Below, in pieces: positions 44,374 through 53,085 of a stretch of 64,000 nt of DNA. The DNA comes from VAZQ01 sp036406655. Its GTDB lineage: Bacteria > Pseudomonadota > Alphaproteobacteria > Rhizobiales > Xanthobacteraceae. Every line of letters begins with the position of its first letter. The first letter of the stretch is position 1. Where the stretch lies: contig DASXAP010000245.1 of the NCBI GenBank assembly GCA_036406655.1, positions 4,702-68,701 of the forward strand, in the 5' to 3' direction. Position numbers and translations under genes: made by a program. A model generated the notes under the pieces. That model searched no databases and was not told the origin of the DNA. It was given only the letters and a program-made list of their open reading frames with translations.

Positions 44374-45216
44374 CTACCCGCCGCGCACGGTGCGCTCGAA
44401 CGTGGCCGGTTGCTCGAGAAAGCCGCGCTCGCTCATCCAATCCACCTTCTGCTGGAATTCGGCGGCGGAGTAGGGCTTCACCCCGGTCAATTCGGGAAGC
44501 ATGCCGCCGTCGCGCAGGTGCGGCTCGAGATCGCGCAGCAGCTGCGCCCGCGCGCGGGCCTCGTTCTCCGCGAGCCAGTCGATCGCTCGATTGAGCGCGC
44601 GCCGGATCCTGGCGGCAGTCTCGTCGTCGATCGCGTCGGCTGCGACAATGCCGCCGCGCCAGCGAAGATCGGCAATCCGGCGGCATCCGGCCGCGGCGGC
44701 GCGGCTCACCAAGGGCTCCATCAGCGCAGCTGCTTCGTTGCGTCCCGATAACAGCGCATCGAGACGGTCGTTCGCGTGCTCGAGCTTGATCGCATCGAAC
44801 GGAACCCCCGCGGCCTCCATCGCCTCGATGGCCGCATAGAAGGTCCCGGCATGCCAGGTGACGGCAATCGCGATGTTGCGGAGATCGCGCAGGCTTTGGA
44901 CCGGGGAGCCGCTGCGCACCATGATGGCGCCCGTGCGCACGGTGCCGTCGAGGCCGATGATCCTGCCTCTGCCCAGCTGCTGCACGCGTTCGATCGCGCC
45001 CCACTCGCAGACCGGATAGACCTCGATCGCGCCATGCTGCAGCTCGCTCTCCTTCCAGCGCCGGGCGAAATCCTTGACCCGGCCCTCGGTGCCGTTCGGG
45101 TTGTCCTCGTGATAGGCGACGTCGAGACCTTCGTCGGCAAAGAACCCCTGCTCGACTGCCACCAGCCATGGCCGGTCGTGCGCGTTGCTGTCGCTCTGCA
45201 GGCGGATGCGTCGCAT
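44374..45216 (-). CDS. NMT1/SsuA-like substrate-binding protein without signal peptide
   Basis: A 280-residue protein with the periplasmic-binding fold of the NMT1 group: MRRIRLQSDSNAHDRPWLVAVEQGFFADEGLDVAYHE, then GAIEVYPVCEWGAIERVQQLG, VQSLRDLRNIAIAVTWHAGTFYAAIEAMEAAGVPFDAI and LEHANDRLDALLSGRNEAAALMEPLVSRAAAAG. It starts directly in the mature fold and has no signal peptide or lipobox, so it may be a cytosolic sensor or enzyme-like homologue (NMT1/THI5-type proteins act in thiamine synthesis). No transporter genes are adjacent. Start at 45216 follows GAGGAGAG. Confidence 0.75.
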   Translation of the reverse strand: MRRIRLQSDSNAHDRPWLVAVEQGFFADEGLDVAYHEDNPNGTEGRVKDFARRWKESELQHGAIEVYPVCEWGAIERVQQLGRGRIIGLDGTVRTGAIMVRSGSPVQSLRDLRNIAIAVTWHAGTFYAAIEAMEAAGVPFDAIKLEHANDRLDALLSGRNEAAALMEPLVSRAAAAGCRRIADLRWRGGIVAADAIDDETAARIRRALNRAIDWLAENEARARAQLLRDLEPHLRDGGMLPELTGVKPYSAAEFQQKVDWMSERGFLEQPATFERTVRGG

Positions 45217-45332
45217 TGGTCTCTCCTCGGGGCGCGCGTCTGATCTCGCCCGCTTCGGTGCCGCAGTATCGAAAAGATGCCCGCGCCGCACAAGAGCGAG
45301 GTGCACGCCAGGCCGCTGCCGAGGAGCCGTGA

Positions 45333-46088
45333 TCAGGGGGCGGACAGCGAGGAGCCCAGCTTGGTTGCCGTCTCGAGAAGCCAGTGCCGATAGCGGGCGA
45401 GCGGCGTGATGCCGGAGACGAACCCGCAAAGCGGCTCCCCGTCCGGGCGCGTGGTCCAGCTGACGATGCCGAAGAGCGTGCGGTCGTGCTCGTCGAGGAC
45501 CGGCCCGCCGGAGTCGCCGTTGCAGACGCCGAGCCCGGCAGTCTCGCCGAGCTTCTGCGGGTCCACCAGGCTGAGCTGTTGCGAGCTTGGCCGGTCGGTG
45601 ACCGTCAGCGTCGCCGCGCGCAGCTGGCCGGCGCTCCTTTGGTCGCCTTGCGCCGCCAGCCCGAAACCGGCGACGATGAACCGGTCGCCGACCGAGGGCA
45701 GGGCGCGCCGGTCGCTGAGAGGGACCGGGCTCAGGCTCGGTGCCGGGTCGCGTGCCAGCTTGATGAGCGCCAGGTCCGGGCTGTCGGCGGCATCGGCGCG
45801 CGAGGCGAATTGCGGATGCGGCGCCACCGCCGCCACGTTCTTCGCGTTCCGGCGACCGCCCTCGAAGGTCACCAGCCGGTATCGGCCGCTGCTCAGCACG
45901 CAATGTCCGGCGGTGAGCGCCAGATCGGAGGCGATCGCCACTCCGGTGCAGAGGCTGCGCTCCGCCACGATCAGCACCACGTGGCGGGCGATGGCGCGGT
46001 CGGCCGGCTTGGCGCCGCCGACGAGGGCAGCCGCGGGGAACGACAAGAGCATGAGCACGGCGGCGAGGAGGCCGGCCGCGCCAGCCAT
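45333..46088 (-). CDS. Secreted trypsin-like serine protease (S1)
   Basis: A 251-residue precursor with a signal peptide (GLLAAVLMLLSFPAAALVGG). The mature protein starts close to the VGG activation-like site. The catalytic triad is His62 (LTAGHCVL), Asp105 (DSPDLALIKL) and Ser193 (GDSGGPVLD). Cysteines near His62 and Ser193 suggest the usual disulfides. It ends in an amphipathic helix (YRHWLLETATKLG). It is 10 bases downstream of the coiled-coil gene and may be co-transcribed. Confidence 0.85.
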   Translation of the reverse strand: MAGAAGLLAAVLMLLSFPAAALVGGAKPADRAIARHVVLIVAERSLCTGVAIASDLALTAGHCVLSSGRYRLVTFEGGRRNAKNVAAVAPHPQFASRADAADSPDLALIKLARDPAPSLSPVPLSDRRALPSVGDRFIVAGFGLAAQGDQRSAGQLRAATLTVTDRPSSQQLSLVDPQKLGETAGLGVCNGDSGGPVLDEHDRTLFGIVSWTTRPDGEPLCGFVSGITPLARYRHWLLETATKLGSSLSAP

Positions 46089-46098
46089 GGTACGGCCC

Positions 46099-46449
46099 CT
46101 AGGTGCGGCCGGCCTGGCGTGGATCGCGCTCCTTCTTGAAGAACGTCTGCTCGACCTCGTTGTGAATCCGCAGCAGCCAGGCCTCGGCCCGCGAGGCTCG
46201 GTCGCGGTAGTGGGCAGCTTCCCCCTCGAGCTCGCGCAGTCGCTCCTCGGCGGCTCGAAGCTGAAACGAAAGCTTGTGCGCGAGATCCATGGCCCGGGCA
46301 CAGTCCTCCTTGGCCATGTCGGAGGCCTTCTGCAGCAAGGCAATGATGCTGCGGCCGGAATCGTCGGCGACGACATTGGCGGCCGGCTGCCCTTTCGGGC
46401 CCGGGGCAAACGGTACAATAGTGGTCGGCTTCTCCGCATTCCCGCTCAT
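46099..46449 (-). CDS. Conserved coiled-coil protein of unknown function
   Basis: A 116-residue soluble protein. The N-terminal part has TIVPFAPGPKGQPAANVVADDSGRSIIALLQKA; the rest is a heptad-patterned helix (LAHKLSFQLRAAEERLRELEGEAAHYRDRASRAEAWLLRI). Similar proteins are found in Bradyrhizobium and relatives, with no known role. I use ATG 46449 (MSGNAEKPT); an upstream in-frame ATG at 46506 is less likely. Confidence 0.72.
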   Translation of the reverse strand: MSGNAEKPTTIVPFAPGPKGQPAANVVADDSGRSIIALLQKASDMAKEDCARAMDLAHKLSFQLRAAEERLRELEGEAAHYRDRASRAEAWLLRIHNEVEQTFFKKERDPRQAGRT

Positions 46450-46620
46450 CGCTATGCACTCCCTGACTGCGACGCCCTCTGATGCAGAAGTGGTAATGTA
46501 GCACACCTGCGGCGGGTCGGGCCGGAAAAGTTTTTCTCGGAGGGTGAGGCGGACCGGGGGAAGCAGGCCGAAAACCGGCTCGCAGGCAGGCTGCGCCGCG
46601 GGCGGGCTTTCGCGGCCGGG

Positions 46621-46896
46621 CTAGGCGCGGGCGGCGAGCAGCATGCCGGCCGCGTTCGGAATCTCGACGTCGATGGCCAGCGTGGAGACGTTGGCGCCCC
46701 GCTCCATGCGCACCTGCACGTGGTCGTGCTCCACGGTCACGTGCTTGGCGATGGCGCCGAGTATCTCCTCGCGCAGAATGCCGAGCAGATCGGGCTGGCC
46801 GCGCGCCGCCGCCCGCTCGTGGGAGAGGAGAATCTGCAGCCGCTCCCGCGCTACGGGGGCGGAACCCCGGCGCCGGAACAGGTTGAAGAAGCTCAT
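46621..46896 (-). CDS. minE: Cell division topological specificity factor MinE
   Basis: A 91-residue protein. The N-terminal membrane-binding helix and anti-MinCD region (SFFNLFRRRGSAPVARERLQILLSHERA) is followed by the dimerisation domain (EEILGAIAKHVTVEHDHVQVRMER). It stimulates MinD ATPase and drives Min patterning. ATG 46896 overlaps the minD stop by 4 bases. Confidence 0.95.
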   Translation of the reverse strand: MSFFNLFRRRGSAPVARERLQILLSHERAAARGQPDLLGILREEILGAIAKHVTVEHDHVQVRMERGANVSTLAIDVEIPNAAGMLLAARA

Positions 46897-47708
46897 GCCG
46901 CTCTCCGTCCGAACAGCCGGTCGAGGAGCCGCTTGCGCTCGTTCGGGATCGTCATCGCCACCTGCTCGCCCTTCAGCCTGCGCGCGGCGTCGGCATAGGC
47001 GCGCGCGGGAGCGCTCGCCGGATTGTTGACTGTGACCGGCACGCCCACGTTCGAGGCGCGCAGCACCTCCTCGCTTTCGGGAATGATGCCGATGAGCGGC
47101 GTCGAGAGGATATCGAGGACGTCCTCGATGTTGAGCATCTCGCCGCGGGTGGCGCGCTGCGGGTCGTAGCGGGTGATGAGGATGTGCTTCTCCACCCTCT
47201 GGCCCTTCTCGGCTCTTTCGGTCTTGGAATCGAGCAGGCCGATGATGCGGTCGGAATCGCGCACCGAGGACACTTCCGGGTTGGTCACGATCACCGCCGC
47301 GTCGGCGAACCGCATGGCGAGGGTGGCGCCGCGCTCGATGCCGGCCGGGCTGTCGCAGATCACCCAGTCGAACCTGGTGCGCATTTCCTTGATCACGGTG
47401 GCGATCCCGTGCTCGGTCAGGGCGTCCTTGTCGCGGGTTTGCGAGGCGGGAAGCAGCCACAGGTTTTCCAGCTTCTTGTCGCGGATCAGCGCCTGCGAGA
47501 GGCGGGCCACGCCCTGCACGACGTTGATCAGGTCGAAGACCACCCGGCGCTCCGCGCCCAGCACCAGGTCGAGGTTGCGCAGGCCGACATCGAAGTCGAT
47601 CACCCCGACCTTCTGTCCGGCCTGCGCGAGCGCCGCACCGAGCGCGGCGGTCGAGGTCGTCTTGCCCACTCCGCCCTTGCCAGACGTGATCACCAGGACC
47701 TTGGACAT
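46893..47708 (-). CDS. minD: Septum site-determining protein MinD
   Basis: A 271-residue deviant Walker ATPase. GKGGVGKTT (10-18), DFDVGLRNLDLVLG, CDSPAGIERGA and VTNPEVSSVRDSDR are canonical. The C-terminal amphipathic membrane helix (RKRLLDRLFGRRA) is present. MinD recruits MinC to the membrane away from midcell. It lies between minC (21 bases upstream) and minE (overlap). Confidence 0.96.
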   Translation of the reverse strand: MSKVLVITSGKGGVGKTTSTAALGAALAQAGQKVGVIDFDVGLRNLDLVLGAERRVVFDLINVVQGVARLSQALIRDKKLENLWLLPASQTRDKDALTEHGIATVIKEMRTRFDWVICDSPAGIERGATLAMRFADAAVIVTNPEVSSVRDSDRIIGLLDSKTERAEKGQRVEKHILITRYDPQRATRGEMLNIEDVLDILSTPLIGIIPESEEVLRASNVGVPVTVNNPASAPARAYADAARRLKGEQVAMTIPNERKRLLDRLFGRRAA

Positions 47709-47729
47709 ATGTGCGATCTCCCCGCCTTT

Positions 47730-48452
47730 TCAGTCCAACGCAGCAACCTTGAGCGTGCGATCTTCGAGCCAGCACTGGGCCGGCCGGCTGCGCAGGCCTG
47801 GATCCATCTCCTCGGCGGTCCGGTAGAAGCCGTCGATCGAGATCAGCTCCGCTTCGTTCCTGTTGCAGAAAATCCGCGCCCGCGCATTGCCCATCGAGCC
47901 CGCCATCGCCCTCCCGCGCAGCGCGCCGTAGACGTGGATCGATCCCCCGGCGACGACCTCGGCGCCGGAGGAAACCGAGCCGAGCACGGTGACGTCGCCA
48001 TAGGGGAAGATGATTGACTGGCCGGAGCGTATCGGGGTCTCGATGAGGAGCGAGCTCGGCTCGTGGCGCTGCGGGGACGCCGGCGTGTCCCTGCGCTCGT
48101 CCGACTGCGGCCTCTGCTCCGGCGCTTCGCCGGTCGCTCGCCCGCCTTTGAGCACGGGCGGCAGCGGCGAGCCGAGCGGATCGATGTCGGCGCCCTCGAG
48201 CCCCATGACCCGGATGCCCCGTTCCTCGAGAATCCTGATCAGCTCGGCGATCCCGGCGGCGTCGAGGGGAGCGGCAGCAACGTCGAGGATGATCGGCCTG
48301 CCGGCGAAGAAGCCGGGCGAGCTCTTGATCCAGTTGTCGAGCTCCGCGAGCCACCCGGCGATCGGGGGAACCGGGGCAAGCACGAAGGCCATGAACGAGC
48401 GGCCGCGCAGGCGGATCGAGGACTGGGATCGAGTGGCAATGGCGCGGGTCAC
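47730..48452 (-). CDS. minC: Septum site-determining protein MinC
   Basis: A 240-residue division inhibitor. The N-terminal FtsZ-inhibiting domain has RSFMAFVLAPVPPIAGWLAELD and FAGRPIILDVAA; a variable charged linker follows (about 110-135). The C-terminal beta-helix has IRSGQSIIFPYGDVTVLGSV, AGGSIHVYGALRGRAMAG and ARIFCNRNEAELISIDG. First gene of minCDE on the minus strand. A perfect CtrA box lies about 60 bases upstream. Confidence 0.95.
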   Translation of the reverse strand: MTRAIATRSQSSIRLRGRSFMAFVLAPVPPIAGWLAELDNWIKSSPGFFAGRPIILDVAAAPLDAAGIAELIRILEERGIRVMGLEGADIDPLGSPLPPVLKGGRATGEAPEQRPQSDERRDTPASPQRHEPSSLLIETPIRSGQSIIFPYGDVTVLGSVSSGAEVVAGGSIHVYGALRGRAMAGSMGNARARIFCNRNEAELISIDGFYRTAEEMDPGLRSRPAQCWLEDRTLKVAALD

Positions 48453-48761
48453 GGCGAAACGAGCCTTCGATTCTTACCGACGGGTTAATGCGATTAGCGC
48501 GCCAGCTGGTTAACGGCGGGTTAACGGAATGCATTTTCCCGGATGCAGCGCCGGCGCGATCCGCCGCGCGGTAGTCGCTGACCGCTCGACCAGGGCGGCC
48601 CCGCCGGCTCGCGTCGTTCGGCCGCCGACCTGCCCGAATTGTCGTCGCGAGCCGAGGCGAGAGGCGGGGAACTTACCCGCTCCCCGCGGCGTTGTTTCGA
48701 ATGGCGCCGGGGGCCAAGCGAAGCCGTTCGGGATCGAGCCCGCACAATAGAGCACGCACAA
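48453..48761. other. Divergent promoter region of minCDE and a secreted-protein gene
   Basis: A 309-base gene-free region. The minC-proximal part holds a CtrA box at 48510-48525 and a further GGTTAA at about 48483. The rest is GC-rich with no recognisable element. Confidence 0.6.
48510..48525 (-). promoter_or_regulatory. CtrA-binding box upstream of minCDE
   Basis: TTAA (48510-48513), 7 bases, TTAAC (48521-48525): an exact match to TTAA-N7-TTAAC; each half is part of a repeated GGTTAACGG. It is 58 bases before the minC start. CtrA is known to control min genes in Sinorhizobium meliloti, so regulation here fits. Confidence 0.75.
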
Positions 48762-49130
48762 ATGACCAGGTCAGCGATTGGATTTGCAGCCTTGCTCCTG
48801 TGGTCGCAGGCGGCGGCGCTCGCGCAAGCCGCCCCGCCGCAAACATTGCCGCAGAATCCGGTCGTCGCGGCACCCAAATTGAACCTCACCCTCGAGCAGC
48901 ACCACGTCATCAAGGAAGTGATCAAGGACATGAAGGTCACGCCGAGCGCCAGCTCGGCCGCTTCGGTCGGCGACCCGGTCCCGCCGGATTCGGCATTGCG
49001 GCCGATCCCCAAGGAGATCGCGAGCAAGGTGCCGCAGATCAAGAGTCATCGTTTCATGGTGACCGCGGAACGCATCCTGATCGTCGACCCGAAGGACAAC
49101 AAGGTCGCCGACGTCATCGAGCTGAACTAG
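48762..49130 (+). CDS. Secreted DUF1236-like protein
   Basis: A 122-residue precursor with a signal peptide (IGFAALLLWSQAAALAQ). The mature part has PKLNLTLEQHHVIKEVIKDMKV and ends in HRFMVTAERILIVDPKDNKVADVIEL, a pattern like the DUF1236/RcnB-like modules found in many rhizobial periplasmic proteins. Start at 48762 (MTRSAIGFA). Convergent with the livM-like gene, 5 bases apart. Confidence 0.75.
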   Translation: MTRSAIGFAALLLWSQAAALAQAAPPQTLPQNPVVAAPKLNLTLEQHHVIKEVIKDMKVTPSASSAASVGDPVPPDSALRPIPKEIASKVPQIKSHRFMVTAERILIVDPKDNKVADVIELN

Positions 49131-49135
49131 AAGAG

Positions 49136-50098
49136 CTACAGCCTGATGCGCAGTCGCTGGCTGAGCTCGCCTACGATCCCGCGGCGAAACAGCAGAACGC
49201 AGACGACGAAGATCGCCCCCTGCACGACGAACACCCATTGCCCGATCGTGGTCAGGTAGTTCTCCAGCGTGACCATGAAGAAGGCGCCCACCACCGGGCC
49301 GAACAGGGTGCCGAGCCCGCCGACCAGCGTCATGAGCACCACTTCCCCCGACATCGGCCAATCCACGTCGGTGAGCGAGGCGAGCTGGAACACCAGCGCC
49401 TTGGTCGCCCCCGCCATTCCGGCAAAGGCCGCCGAGAGCACGAAGGCGAGGAGCTTGTAGCGATCGGTCTTGTAGCCGAGCGAGATCGCCCGCGGCTCGT
49501 TCTCGCGAACCGCCTTGAGCACCTCGCCGAACGGCGAATTGACGATCCGATAGATCAGCAGGAAAGAGCCGAGGAAGATGACCAGCACGGTGACGTACAT
49601 GCTGGTCTGATCGGCGAGATCGACCAGGCCGAACAGGCGGCCGCGCGGCACCGCCTGGATGCCGTCCTCGCCGCCGGTGAACCGCGCCTGCACCGCGAAG
49701 AAGAACATCATCTGCGCCAGCGCCAGCGTGATCATCGCGAAATAGATGCCCTGGCGGCGGATCGCCAGCGCGCCGGCGACGACGCCGAGGCCGGTTGCGG
49801 CTGCGGTGCCGGAGAGGATGGCCAGCTCCGGCGGCAGGCCCCAGACCTTGGCGGCATGCGCGCTGACGTAGCTCGCCCAGCCGAAGAAGAGGGCGTGACC
49901 GAACGAGAGGAGCCCGACATAGCCGATCAGCAGATTGAAGGCGCAGGCAAACAGCGCGAAGCAGAGCGCCTTCATCAGGAACACCGGGTAGACGAAGAGC
50001 GGCGCGACGATCAGCGCCGCGACCACGGCCACGAACGCGATCGCCTCGCTGCGCCGGCGGCCGGCCTCGAGCATGACCTTGTCGACGGCGCGCTGCAC
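49136..50098 (-). CDS. livM: Branched-chain amino acid-type ABC permease (LivM-like)
   Basis: A 320-residue permease with about eight to nine helices. The LivM signatures NLLIGYVGLLSFGHALFFGWASY, AIRRQGIYFAMITLALAQM and FGEVLKAVRENEPRAISLGY (coupling helix) are clear. The start at 50098 lies one base after the livH-like stop. It is the last gene of a five-gene cluster; the solute may be amino acids, amides or other small polar compounds. Confidence 0.93.
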   Translation of the reverse strand: MQRAVDKVMLEAGRRRSEAIAFVAVVAALIVAPLFVYPVFLMKALCFALFACAFNLLIGYVGLLSFGHALFFGWASYVSAHAAKVWGLPPELAILSGTAAATGLGVVAGALAIRRQGIYFAMITLALAQMMFFFAVQARFTGGEDGIQAVPRGRLFGLVDLADQTSMYVTVLVIFLGSFLLIYRIVNSPFGEVLKAVRENEPRAISLGYKTDRYKLLAFVLSAAFAGMAGATKALVFQLASLTDVDWPMSGEVVLMTLVGGLGTLFGPVVGAFFMVTLENYLTTIGQWVFVVQGAIFVVCVLLFRRGIVGELSQRLRIRL

Positions 50099-50099
50099 G

Positions 50100-50987
50100 C
50101 TACGCAGCCCTCCCGAACAGCCCGGCGGGCCGGATCAAGAGCACGACGGCCATGATGACGAAGATCACCGTGTTCGAGGCCTCGGGGAAGAAGACCTTGG
50201 TGAGCCCTTCGATGATGCCTAGGCCGAACCCGGTGACGATCGCGCCCATGATCGAGCCCATGCCCCCGATGACCACCACCGCGAAGACCACGATGATGAG
50301 GTTGGACCCCATCTGCGGGCTCACATTGTAGATCGGGGCCGCCATCACGCCGGCGAGCGCGGCGAGGGCCACGCCGAACCCGTAGGTCAGCGTGATCATG
50401 CGCGGCACATTGATGCCGAAGGCGCGCACCAGCGTCGGGTTCTCGGTGGCGGCACGCAAATAGGCGCCGAGCCTGGTCCGCTCGATCACGAACCACGTGG
50501 TGAGGCAGACGGCGAGCGAGAACACCACCACCCAGGCACGGTAGTTGGGCAGGAACATGAAGCCGAGATTGCGTCCGCCCTGCAGCTCCGGCGGCACCGA
50601 ATAGGGCAGCCCCGAGGAGCCGAAGGAGTTGCGGAACACGCCCTCGATGATCAGCGCGAGCCCGAAGGTGAGCAGCAGCCCGTAGAGATGATCGAGCTTG
50701 TAGAGCCACTGCAGGAAGAGCCGCTCCAGGATCACGCCGGTGATCCCGACCGCGATCGGCGCAATGAGGATCGCCCACCAGTATCCGATCCCGGCATACT
50801 GCAGCAGGAAGAACGCGGTGAAGGCGCCCAGCATGTACTGCGCGCCATGGGTGAAGTTGATGATGTTGAGCATGCCGAAGATGACGGCGAGCCCGAGGCT
50901 CAGCAGCGCGTAGAACGAGCCGTTGATCAGCCCGATCAGCAACTGGCCGAACAGCGCTTGCGAAGGAATGCCAAAGATCTCGAACAT
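50100..50987 (-). CDS. livH: Branched-chain amino acid-type ABC permease (LivH-like)
   Basis: A 295-residue permease with about eight helices. Signatures include LLIGLINGSFYALLSLGLAVIFGMLNIINFTHGAQYMLGAF and RAATENPTLVRAFGINVPRM (coupling helix), then VVIGGMGSIMGAIVTGFGLGI. It forms the membrane channel with the LivM-like subunit. It lies 127 bases after the binding-protein gene. Confidence 0.93.
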   Translation of the reverse strand: MFEIFGIPSQALFGQLLIGLINGSFYALLSLGLAVIFGMLNIINFTHGAQYMLGAFTAFFLLQYAGIGYWWAILIAPIAVGITGVILERLFLQWLYKLDHLYGLLLTFGLALIIEGVFRNSFGSSGLPYSVPPELQGGRNLGFMFLPNYRAWVVVFSLAVCLTTWFVIERTRLGAYLRAATENPTLVRAFGINVPRMITLTYGFGVALAALAGVMAAPIYNVSPQMGSNLIIVVFAVVVIGGMGSIMGAIVTGFGLGIIEGLTKVFFPEASNTVIFVIMAVVLLIRPAGLFGRAA

Positions 50988-51114
50988 GCGCTCTCTCGAG
51001 GCGAGCCGAACCGGCTTGCTCAGCAGCGTTCGATCGCTGCGCCGACGCTCCTGCCGCGAACGCCCCGGTCGGCGCCGGTGCCGTGCCGCCGGCGCTCGAT
51101 CGGGGCGGCTCTCG

Positions 51115-52314
51115 TTACCCGCTCACCAGCGGGCAGCCGCCCTCCTTGAGCGGACGGAAGGCTTCGGCGGCGGGTATCGTCGCTCGCAGGGTGTAGAAAT
51201 CGCCCGGACCCTTCGACTCCGACGGCGTCTTCACCTCGTAGAGGTAGGCGTCGTGGATCTTGCGGCCGTCGGGGCGGATCGTTCCCTTGCCGAAGAGCGG
51301 ATCGTCGGTGGGCATCTCCTTCATCTTGTCGACCACCGCCTTGCCGTCGGCGCCGCCCTTCAGCGCGGCGACCGCCTTGAGATAATGGGTGATCCCGGAA
51401 TAGACCCCGGCCTGCACCATGGTCGGAAACTTGCCCGGCCGCTCCTGCTGCCATCGCTTGGTCCAGGCGCGGTTGGCGTCATTGGCGTCCCAGTACCAGG
51501 TCTCGGTCAAGGTCAGCCCCTGCGCGGTCTGCAGGCCGAGCGCATTGACGTCGCTGACGAAGACGAGCAGGCCGGCAAATTTCTGCCCGCCGCGCACGAT
51601 GCCGAACTCGGCGCCCTGCTTGATCGAGTTGATGGTGTCGCCGCCGGCATTGGCGAGGCCGATGACCTTGGCCTTCGAGGCCTGCGCCTGCAGCAGGAAC
51701 GACGAGAAGTCGTTGGTGTTCAGCGGGTGTCGCACCTTGCCGAGCACCTTGCCGCCGGCGGCCTCGACCGCGGCGGCGGTATCGCGCTCGAGCGCATGGC
51801 CGAAGGCGTAGTCGGCGGTGAGGAAGAACCAGGTGGTGCCGCCGGTCTTCACCAGCGCCTTTCCGGTGCCGTTGGCCAGCATCCAGGTGTCGTAGGTCCA
51901 ATGCACCGTGTTGGCGTTGCATTTCGGCCCGGTCAGGTCCGACGCGGCGGCCCCCGAAACGATGAAGACCTTGTTCTTCTGGCGGGCGATCTCGCTGACC
52001 GCCAGCGCCACGCCGGAGTTCGGGACGTCGATTATCAGGTCGACCTTCTCGACGTCGAACCACTGGTTCGCCACGCTCGAGCCGACGTCGGGCTTGTTCT
52101 GATGGTCGGCCGACACGATGTCCACCTTCACGTCCTTGTGGCCGGCGGTGAAGTCGGCGACGGCCATCTTGGCCGCCGCGACTGAGCCGGGCCCGCCGAT
52201 GTCGGAATACAGGCTCGACATGTCGCTGAGCACGCCGATCTTGATGCTGGTCTGCGCGTGCGCGGCACCCGCGAGCAGCGCGGTGGCAGCGGTGAATCCT
52301 AGCAGTCGTTTCAT
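51115..52314 (-). CDS. Branched-chain amino acid-type ABC substrate-binding protein
   Basis: A 399-residue periplasmic protein with a signal peptide (LGFTAATALLAGAAHAQ). The mature part has IKIGVLSDMSSLYSDIGGPGSVAAAKMAVADF, then WTYDTWMLANGTGKAL and FFLTADYAFGHALERDTAAAVEAAGGKVLG, typical of type I Leu/Ile/Val-binding proteins (Peripla_BP_6). It is the solute receptor of the surrounding ABC genes; ligand not predictable. Confidence 0.92.
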   Translation of the reverse strand: MKRLLGFTAATALLAGAAHAQTSIKIGVLSDMSSLYSDIGGPGSVAAAKMAVADFTAGHKDVKVDIVSADHQNKPDVGSSVANQWFDVEKVDLIIDVPNSGVALAVSEIARQKNKVFIVSGAAASDLTGPKCNANTVHWTYDTWMLANGTGKALVKTGGTTWFFLTADYAFGHALERDTAAAVEAAGGKVLGKVRHPLNTNDFSSFLLQAQASKAKVIGLANAGGDTINSIKQGAEFGIVRGGQKFAGLLVFVSDVNALGLQTAQGLTLTETWYWDANDANRAWTKRWQQERPGKFPTMVQAGVYSGITHYLKAVAALKGGADGKAVVDKMKEMPTDDPLFGKGTIRPDGRKIHDAYLYEVKTPSESKGPGDFYTLRATIPAAEAFRPLKEGGCPLVSG

Positions 52315-52368
52315 TGCAGCACTCCTCTCCTGGGCATCCTCCGACGTGTCCCGCAGCGGTGTTGTCGT

Positions 52369-53085
52369 TCACACTCCGAGATAGTCATGCAGCTTCTCGA
52401 CGTTGGCCTCGAGCTCCGCATTGGCGAAGCGGTCGATGACGCGGCCATGCTCCATCACGTAATAGCGGTCGGCAACCGTGGCGGCGAAGCGGAAATTCTG
52501 CTCCACCAGCAGGATGGTGAAGCCTTGCTGCTTGAGCATGCCGATCGTCTTCCCGATCTGCTGGATGATGACGGGAGCGAGACCCTCGGTCGGCTCGTCG
52601 AGCAGCAGCAGCCGTGCGCCGGTGCGCAGGATGCGGGCGATCGCGAGCATCTGCTGCTCGCCCCCGGAGAGCTTGGTCCCCTGGCTCGACAGCCGTTCCC
52701 TCAAGTTGGGAAACAGCGCGAATATCCGCTCGAGATCGAGGCCGCCCGGGCGCACCCGCGGCGGCAGCAGCAGGTTCTCCTCGACGCTGAGGCTGGCGAA
52801 TATGCCGCGCTCCTCCGGGCAGAGCGCGATGCCCCTGCGGGCGATCCGGTCGCTGGTGAGCCCGATCACCTCGCTGCCGTCGTAGCGCACCGAGCCGGTG
52901 CGCTGGCCGACGATGCCCATGATCGACTTCAGCGTCGTGGTCTTGCCGGCCCCGTTGCGGCCCAAAAGCGTCACGACCTCGCCGGCGCAGACCTCCAGGC
53001 TTGCGCCGTGCAGCACGTGCGACTCGCCGTACCAGGCCTGCAGGTTCTCGATCGCGAGCAGCGGTGCGGTGCTCGGGCTAAGCAT
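52369..53085 (-). CDS. livF: ABC transporter ATP-binding protein (LivF-like)
   Basis: A 238-residue ATPase. Walker A GRNGAGKTT, signature LSGGEQQMLAIARIL and Walker B RLLLLDEPTEGLAP are intact. The IENLQAWYGESHVLHG start and IGMLKQQGFTILLVEQN H-loop region are LivF-like. I use ATG 53085 (MLSPSTAPL), which overlaps the end of the livG-like gene by 8 bases; an ATG at 53139 would overlap more. Confidence 0.93.
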   Translation of the reverse strand: MLSPSTAPLLAIENLQAWYGESHVLHGASLEVCAGEVVTLLGRNGAGKTTTLKSIMGIVGQRTGSVRYDGSEVIGLTSDRIARRGIALCPEERGIFASLSVEENLLLPPRVRPGGLDLERIFALFPNLRERLSSQGTKLSGGEQQMLAIARILRTGARLLLLDEPTEGLAPVIIQQIGKTIGMLKQQGFTILLVEQNFRFAATVADRYYVMEHGRVIDRFANAELEANVEKLHDYLGV

